DNA from: Actinomycetes bacterium
Lineage (GTDB): Bacteria > Actinomycetota > Actinomycetes > Actinomycetales > Actinomycetaceae
Length of the DNA stretch: 8,966 bases
Direction: 5' to 3'
Assembly: GCA_023420745.1 (NCBI GenBank)
Contig: JAEZVQ010000148.1
Coordinates: 1-8,966 of the forward strand
How positions within the stretch are numbered: position 1 is the first letter of the stretch; each line of letters starts with the position of its first letter. The position numbers were made by a program, and so were the translations under genes. This document shows positions 5,968 through 8,966 of the stretch, piece by piece. The notes under the pieces were generated by a model, which saw only the letters and a program-made list of their open reading frames with translations, searched no databases and was not told the origin of the DNA.

Positions 5968-7661
5968 GGAGACGATCCCGATCCAAGACTCCCACGCCTT
6001 CGCCGCGATACCGCCGGTTCAGTCGCCGCATCATCGACTATTTGCTTCTCGTGCTCGCCTGCGTCGGCATGTGGGCGGCGTTTCCCGACCAGAACCTGCC
6101 CTGGCTTGCCCTGCCCGCACTGGCCGTGTTTATCGCCGTGATCGACCGTGTCAGTGCGCCGCGCGCGTGGTGGTACGGTCTCGTTTTCGGCTGGGGTTTT
6201 ATCCTCCCGCACATTTGGTGGGCAACCATTTCCGTCGGTGGCTACCTGCCGTGGGTGGCGCTGGCCAGCGTGGAAGCGATTGCTTTCGCGTGCTTCGCGC
6301 TCGCCGCGAATTGGGTGACGCGCATCCGCGTCATTGACCGATCAATTCCGCTCAGCGCCCTCACCATCGCCGTACTGTGGGTCGGTGGCGAGCAGGCACG
6401 CGGGCGCATCCCATTCGGCGGATTCCCGTGGGGGTACCTGGCCTACTCCCAAGTCGAGCTGCCGGTGGCGCATCTCGCGCCGTGGGGGTCGGAGGTCACC
6501 ATCGGCATTGCTGTCGTCACCGCGGCGGTGGCGCTTCGCCGACTGGTCTCGGGGCGTCGATCGGCGGGCATCGACCACGCGCACCTCGGATACTACGACT
6601 CGGCGTGGGCACGGCTCGGGGGATTGATCCTCGCGGCAGCGTGCATTATCGCACCACTGGCACTGCCGCTTCCTGCCTCGCAGGAGGAGGGGAGTATTCG
6701 ACTGGGAATGATTCAAGGCAATGTCGAACTGCCCGCTGATCAGACATTCCGTACCCCGCTGAAAGTCACTGGGAATCACGCACGCGTCACCACCGAGATG
6801 CTCGACGCGGGGGAGAAGCCCGACCTCATCGTCTGGGGAGAAAACGCCCTCGATCGCGACCCGCGTGCCGACGACGATACGAGACAGCTCTTCACCGACC
6901 TCGTTAACCGATCCGGTGTGCCGATCCTCGCCGGTGCAGTGCGCCATACAGCAACGCCGAAAGCCCGCTACAACGACATGATCGTGTGGTATCCCGGTGA
7001 TGAGGCGCCACGTGCCTCCTACACTAAACAGCTACCGGTGCCGTTCGGCGAGTACATTCCCTACCGCGACACGCTGGCGATTTTGTCGAAAGAAACTGCG
7101 CGCGTGTCGGTTGATATGTTCCCCGGCACCGAGCCGGGGCTACTCAGCATCACCCTCAATGACGGTCGCGTGATCCCGGTGGCCGTGGGTATCTGTTTTG
7201 AAGTCGCTTACGAGTCGGTGACACGCGAGGGAGTGCGCGACGGCGGTCAGCTCATCATCATCCCCACCAATAACTCGTCATTCGGGTACTCGGCTGAGTC
7301 GACACAGCAGCTGCAGATGCTCAAGCTTCGCGCCTTGAGCCTGTCGCGCACCGCGATCCAGGTATCGACCAACGGTGTTTCGGCGGTGATCCGCCCCGAC
7401 GGGGAAGTCAGACATCTCACCTCGATGTACGTCCCACACTGGGCTGTCGACACCATCATGTTGCGCTCGTCCCTGACATTTTCCGCGAAATACGGTGACA
7501 TGATTGATGCTCTCGCCATGGGGATCGCTGCGATTCTCTCGCTCGTCGGGGGAGTGGTGACACTCCTGCAGTGGCGAAATGCGACACCGCGCCGAAGCCA
7601 ACGCGACAACCGTCGGTCTCAATCCCGCTCATCACAATCCAACTCATCCCCACCCCGCTGA
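5964..7661 (+). CDS. lnt: Apolipoprotein N-acyltransferase Lnt
   Basis: Lnt transfers an acyl chain from phospholipid to the N-terminal cysteine of diacylated lipoproteins at the outer face of the cytoplasmic membrane. The 565-residue product has a basic Ser/Arg/Pro-rich N-terminus (1-22), about six membrane helices between residues 23 and 250, an extracytoplasmic nitrilase-fold domain (about 255-500), a last helix (about 515-532) and a Ser/Arg/Asn-rich hydrophilic tail. The nitrilase-type triad is complete: Glu293 in WGENAL, Lys355 in YTKQLPVPFGEYIP and Cys411 in VGICFEVAYE. The start is GTG 5964, which overlaps the helY TGA by 4 nt (GTGA) and has AGGAGA at 5949-5954; the frame stays open upstream to 5835, but that part is Cys/Gly/Arg-rich read-through inside helY. 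In M. tuberculosis this domain is fused to Ppm1, whereas here the two are separate adjacent genes, as in Corynebacterium. Coupling is likely translational with helY. Confidence 0.95.
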   Translation: MRRRSRSKTPTPSPRYRRFSRRIIDYLLLVLACVGMWAAFPDQNLPWLALPALAVFIAVIDRVSAPRAWWYGLVFGWGFILPHIWWATISVGGYLPWVALASVEAIAFACFALAANWVTRIRVIDRSIPLSALTIAVLWVGGEQARGRIPFGGFPWGYLAYSQVELPVAHLAPWGSEVTIGIAVVTAAVALRRLVSGRRSAGIDHAHLGYYDSAWARLGGLILAAACIIAPLALPLPASQEEGSIRLGMIQGNVELPADQTFRTPLKVTGNHARVTTEMLDAGEKPDLIVWGENALDRDPRADDDTRQLFTDLVNRSGVPILAGAVRHTATPKARYNDMIVWYPGDEAPRASYTKQLPVPFGEYIPYRDTLAILSKETARVSVDMFPGTEPGLLSITLNDGRVIPVAVGICFEVAYESVTREGVRDGGQLIIIPTNNSSFGYSAESTQQLQMLKLRALSLSRTAIQVSTNGVSAVIRPDGEVRHLTSMYVPHWAVDTIMLRSSLTFSAKYGDMIDALAMGIAAILSLVGGVVTLLQWRNATPRRSQRDNRRSQSRSSQSNSSPPR

Positions 7662-7689
7662 CCACACTGTTTGTGAAGGATAGACGCCG

Positions 7690-8529
7690 ATGACACACAC
7701 ACGCGACGACATCGTCGCCACTACGTTTGACGAGGATTCACGCCCGAGCGTCCTCATCGTCATCCCGACGTATAACGAACGCGACACGCTCCCGCACACC
7801 CTCACCCTCATTCGCGACCACACTGTCGGGTGGCAGCGCGCACGCGTCGACATCCTCGTCGTTGATGATTCCAGCCCGGATGGGACAGGGGAGTGGGTCG
7901 CATCTTTGGGCGGCACGCTTCGTGACCACTCCTCTTCACCCGGTGACGACAGGTTGTCAGACAACACGGCGCTGACTGTTAAGCTGCTCGTGCGACCGGC
8001 AAAATCCGGGCTGGCCAGCGCCTACCTCGACGGTTTTTCCTGGGCTCGTGACCACGGCTATGACTTCGTCGTGGAAATGGACGCCGACGGATCCCACCGC
8101 GTCGTCGACGTCGTGCGAACGATTGACCGGGCTCTCGATGATGACCATCCGGACGTCGTCATTGGATCCCGGTGGGTCAACGGTGGGCGCACACTGGGCT
8201 GGTCGCTCCCGCGAGTCGCCTTGTCTCAGGCGGGGAACCTCTACATCCGTGCCATGCTGGCTATGCGCGTGCGCGATGCCACCGCGGGGATGCGCGTCTA
8301 TCGCACTGCGCTGTTCAATGACGGCATCCTCGACGAGATTAAATCGCGCGGCTACGGTTTCCAGGTGGAAATGACGTACCGACTCGATGCGCGCGGCGCG
8401 ACGATTGTGGAGGTACCGATCACATTCGTTGAACGCCGTGCGGGCGCGTCGAAAATGTCGTGGGACATTATGGTCGAGGAACTGCGCCACGTCACCGCGT
8501 GGGGTATTGGGCGGCTCCTTGGGCGCTGA
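7690..8529 (+). CDS. ppm1: Polyprenol monophosphomannose synthase (GT2 family)
   Basis: A 279-residue GT2-family (GT-A fold) glycosyltransferase that moves mannose from GDP-mannose to polyprenyl phosphate on the cytoplasmic membrane face. The product is the lipid-linked mannose donor for protein O-mannosylation and, in lineages that have them, lipomannan and lipoarabinomannan. Motifs: VLIVIPTYNERDTLP (nucleotide-binding start, about 21-35), VVDDSSPDGTG (57-67), the metal-binding DAD at 131-133 in MDADGSH, and VIGSRWVNGG with AGMRVYR, GYGFQVEMTYR and EVPITFVER in the acceptor half. There is no C-terminal membrane domain, which fits the catalytic part of mycobacterial Ppm1. A loop of about 20 residues (GGTLRDHSSSPGDDRLSDN, about 76-95) between the second and third core strands looks longer than in mycobacterial homologues. 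ATG 7690 has GAAGGA (7675-7680) 9 nt upstream. The gap to lnt is 28 nt, so they are probably co-transcribed. Its neighbour downstream, rbpA, is convergent. Confidence 0.93.
   Translation: MTHTRDDIVATTFDEDSRPSVLIVIPTYNERDTLPHTLTLIRDHTVGWQRARVDILVVDDSSPDGTGEWVASLGGTLRDHSSSPGDDRLSDNTALTVKLLVRPAKSGLASAYLDGFSWARDHGYDFVVEMDADGSHRVVDVVRTIDRALDDDHPDVVIGSRWVNGGRTLGWSLPRVALSQAGNLYIRAMLAMRVRDATAGMRVYRTALFNDGILDEIKSRGYGFQVEMTYRLDARGATIVEVPITFVERRAGASKMSWDIMVEELRHVTAWGIGRLLGR
7954..7964. repeat. Palindromic word TTGTCAGACAA, copy 4 (inside ppm)
   Basis: This copy is the full 11-bp palindrome, and with flanking bases 7953-7965 it is a perfect 13-bp one (GTTGT-CAG-ACAAC). It is read as Leu-Ser-Asp-Asn in the extended variable loop of Ppm. 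Confidence 0.5.
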
Positions 8530-8560
8530 CATCGCGATTCGAGTCAGCGAATGCGGGATA

Positions 8561-8920
8561 TCAGCGCTGGTAGGCGACGCCGTCGTGAAGTTCGCCTCGA
8601 CGCAGCATTTCGAGCTGTTCTTGTAGCAGTGTCTCGAGTTCTTCCTCACTACGACGCTCGAGCAGCATGTCCCAGTGGGTGCGAACCGGCTTTGTCGCTT
8701 TCTGTTCTTCCGGTTCGGTCTCGCCGAGGTAGTCGGCGGGCGCACCGCACTGACACTCCCACGTGGCTGGCGCATCTGCGTCAGCTGCCATCGTGACCGT
8801 GAACACGTGACCGTTTTCGCACTGGTAACGCTTGAGTGAGCGCTCGGCGAAGACAATTCCTTCTTCGGTCTCCAGCGACTTCGATCCGATCTGCATTCCA
8901 CGCAGGGCGCGATCCGCCAT
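8561..8920 (-). CDS. rbpA: RNA polymerase-binding protein RbpA
   Basis: RbpA binds RNA polymerase and the principal sigma factor and stabilises the open promoter complex; it is restricted to Actinobacteria. The 119-residue product starts MADRALRG, the family's typical N-terminus (N-terminal tail touching the polymerase). The zinc-binding core reads YQCENGH (Cys34, His38) and WECQCG (Cys56, Cys58); the second pair is spaced CxC here, while some homologues have CxxC. The linker and sigma-interaction domain contain RTHWDMLLERRS (80-91) followed by a long acidic helix, EEELETLLQEQLEMLRRGE. I chose ATG at 8920-8918, preceded on this strand by GGAAGGA about 9 nt away; the frame extends to 8959, but the 13 extra residues have no homology. 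The gene is transcribed towards ppm, with 31 bp between the two stop codons. Its promoter must lie mostly beyond the right edge of the window: only 46 nt of upstream sequence are present, rich in G and T on the coding strand. Confidence 0.96.
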   Translation of the reverse strand: MADRALRGMQIGSKSLETEEGIVFAERSLKRYQCENGHVFTVTMAADADAPATWECQCGAPADYLGETEPEEQKATKPVRTHWDMLLERRSEEELETLLQEQLEMLRRGELHDGVAYQR

Positions 8921-8966
8921 CTCGACACGATCCTTCCGCAAGCAACGACCAACAAACAACCAACGA

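Noticed and set aside
6342..6947. A 201-codon minus-strand open frame inside lnt
   Set aside because: Antisense shadow of a gene whose catalytic triad is intact; no ribosome binding site or domain.
8530..8560. A bidirectional terminator between the convergent ppm and rbpA
   Set aside because: Only a 5-bp stem (ATTCG/CGAAT type) is present, with no U-tract; too weak to call.
7957..8955. A 332-codon open frame on the minus strand across ppm and rbpA
   Set aside because: It lies antisense to ppm and out of frame with rbpA, with no recognisable domain and composition typical of antisense read-through in high-GC DNA.
8921..8959. A longer rbpA start
   Set aside because: The 13 added residues lack homology, whereas MADRALRG matches the family N-terminus and has GGAAGGA upstream.

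Overview
The window is a stretch of high-GC (about 60% or more by eye) chromosomal core sequence from an actinobacterium. The lineage call rests on RbpA (an RNA polymerase-binding protein found only in Actinobacteria), a DUF3866-family protein, a HelY-type helicase next to the tat genes, and an Lnt/Ppm pair, which in Mycobacterium tuberculosis is one fused protein. The genus cannot be fixed from this sequence. The pafB/pafC regulators that commonly precede tatA in proteasome-bearing actinobacteria are not here, which would fit a lineage without the Pup-proteasome system, but that is inference.

Layout from left to right: the 3' part of hisG (+, running off the left edge); a convergent DUF3866 gene (-); a 124-bp divergent intergenic region with an inverted repeat and a strong tatA ribosome binding site; then a tightly packed + strand run, tatA-tatC-helY-lnt-ppm. 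Its junctions are 17-nt, 1-nt and 4-nt overlaps and finally a 28-nt gap, so it is probably one transcription unit. The window closes with rbpA (-), convergent with ppm. There is no gene-free stretch over 300 bases, and no tRNA, rRNA, CRISPR array, insertion sequence or phage gene was seen.

The run is dominated by cell-envelope export and modification. TatA/TatC form a minimal twin-arginine translocase. Lnt N-acylates lipoproteins. Ppm makes polyprenyl-phosphate mannose, the lipid-linked mannose donor for protein O-mannosylation and, where present, lipomannan-type glycolipids. HelY is a Ski2-like DExH helicase, probably acting on RNA. All three catalytic residues of Lnt, the DxD of Ppm, the helicase motifs of HelY and the zinc ligands of RbpA can be read in the sequence, so these genes look intact.

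I found no accessory or obviously novel multi-gene system. The most unusual signal is a short palindromic word, TGTCWGACA (best copy TTGTCAGACAA), present four times, with a fifth copy differing at the central base. It lies in three different coding regions and in the tatA upstream region, far more often than chance would give. Its function is unknown.
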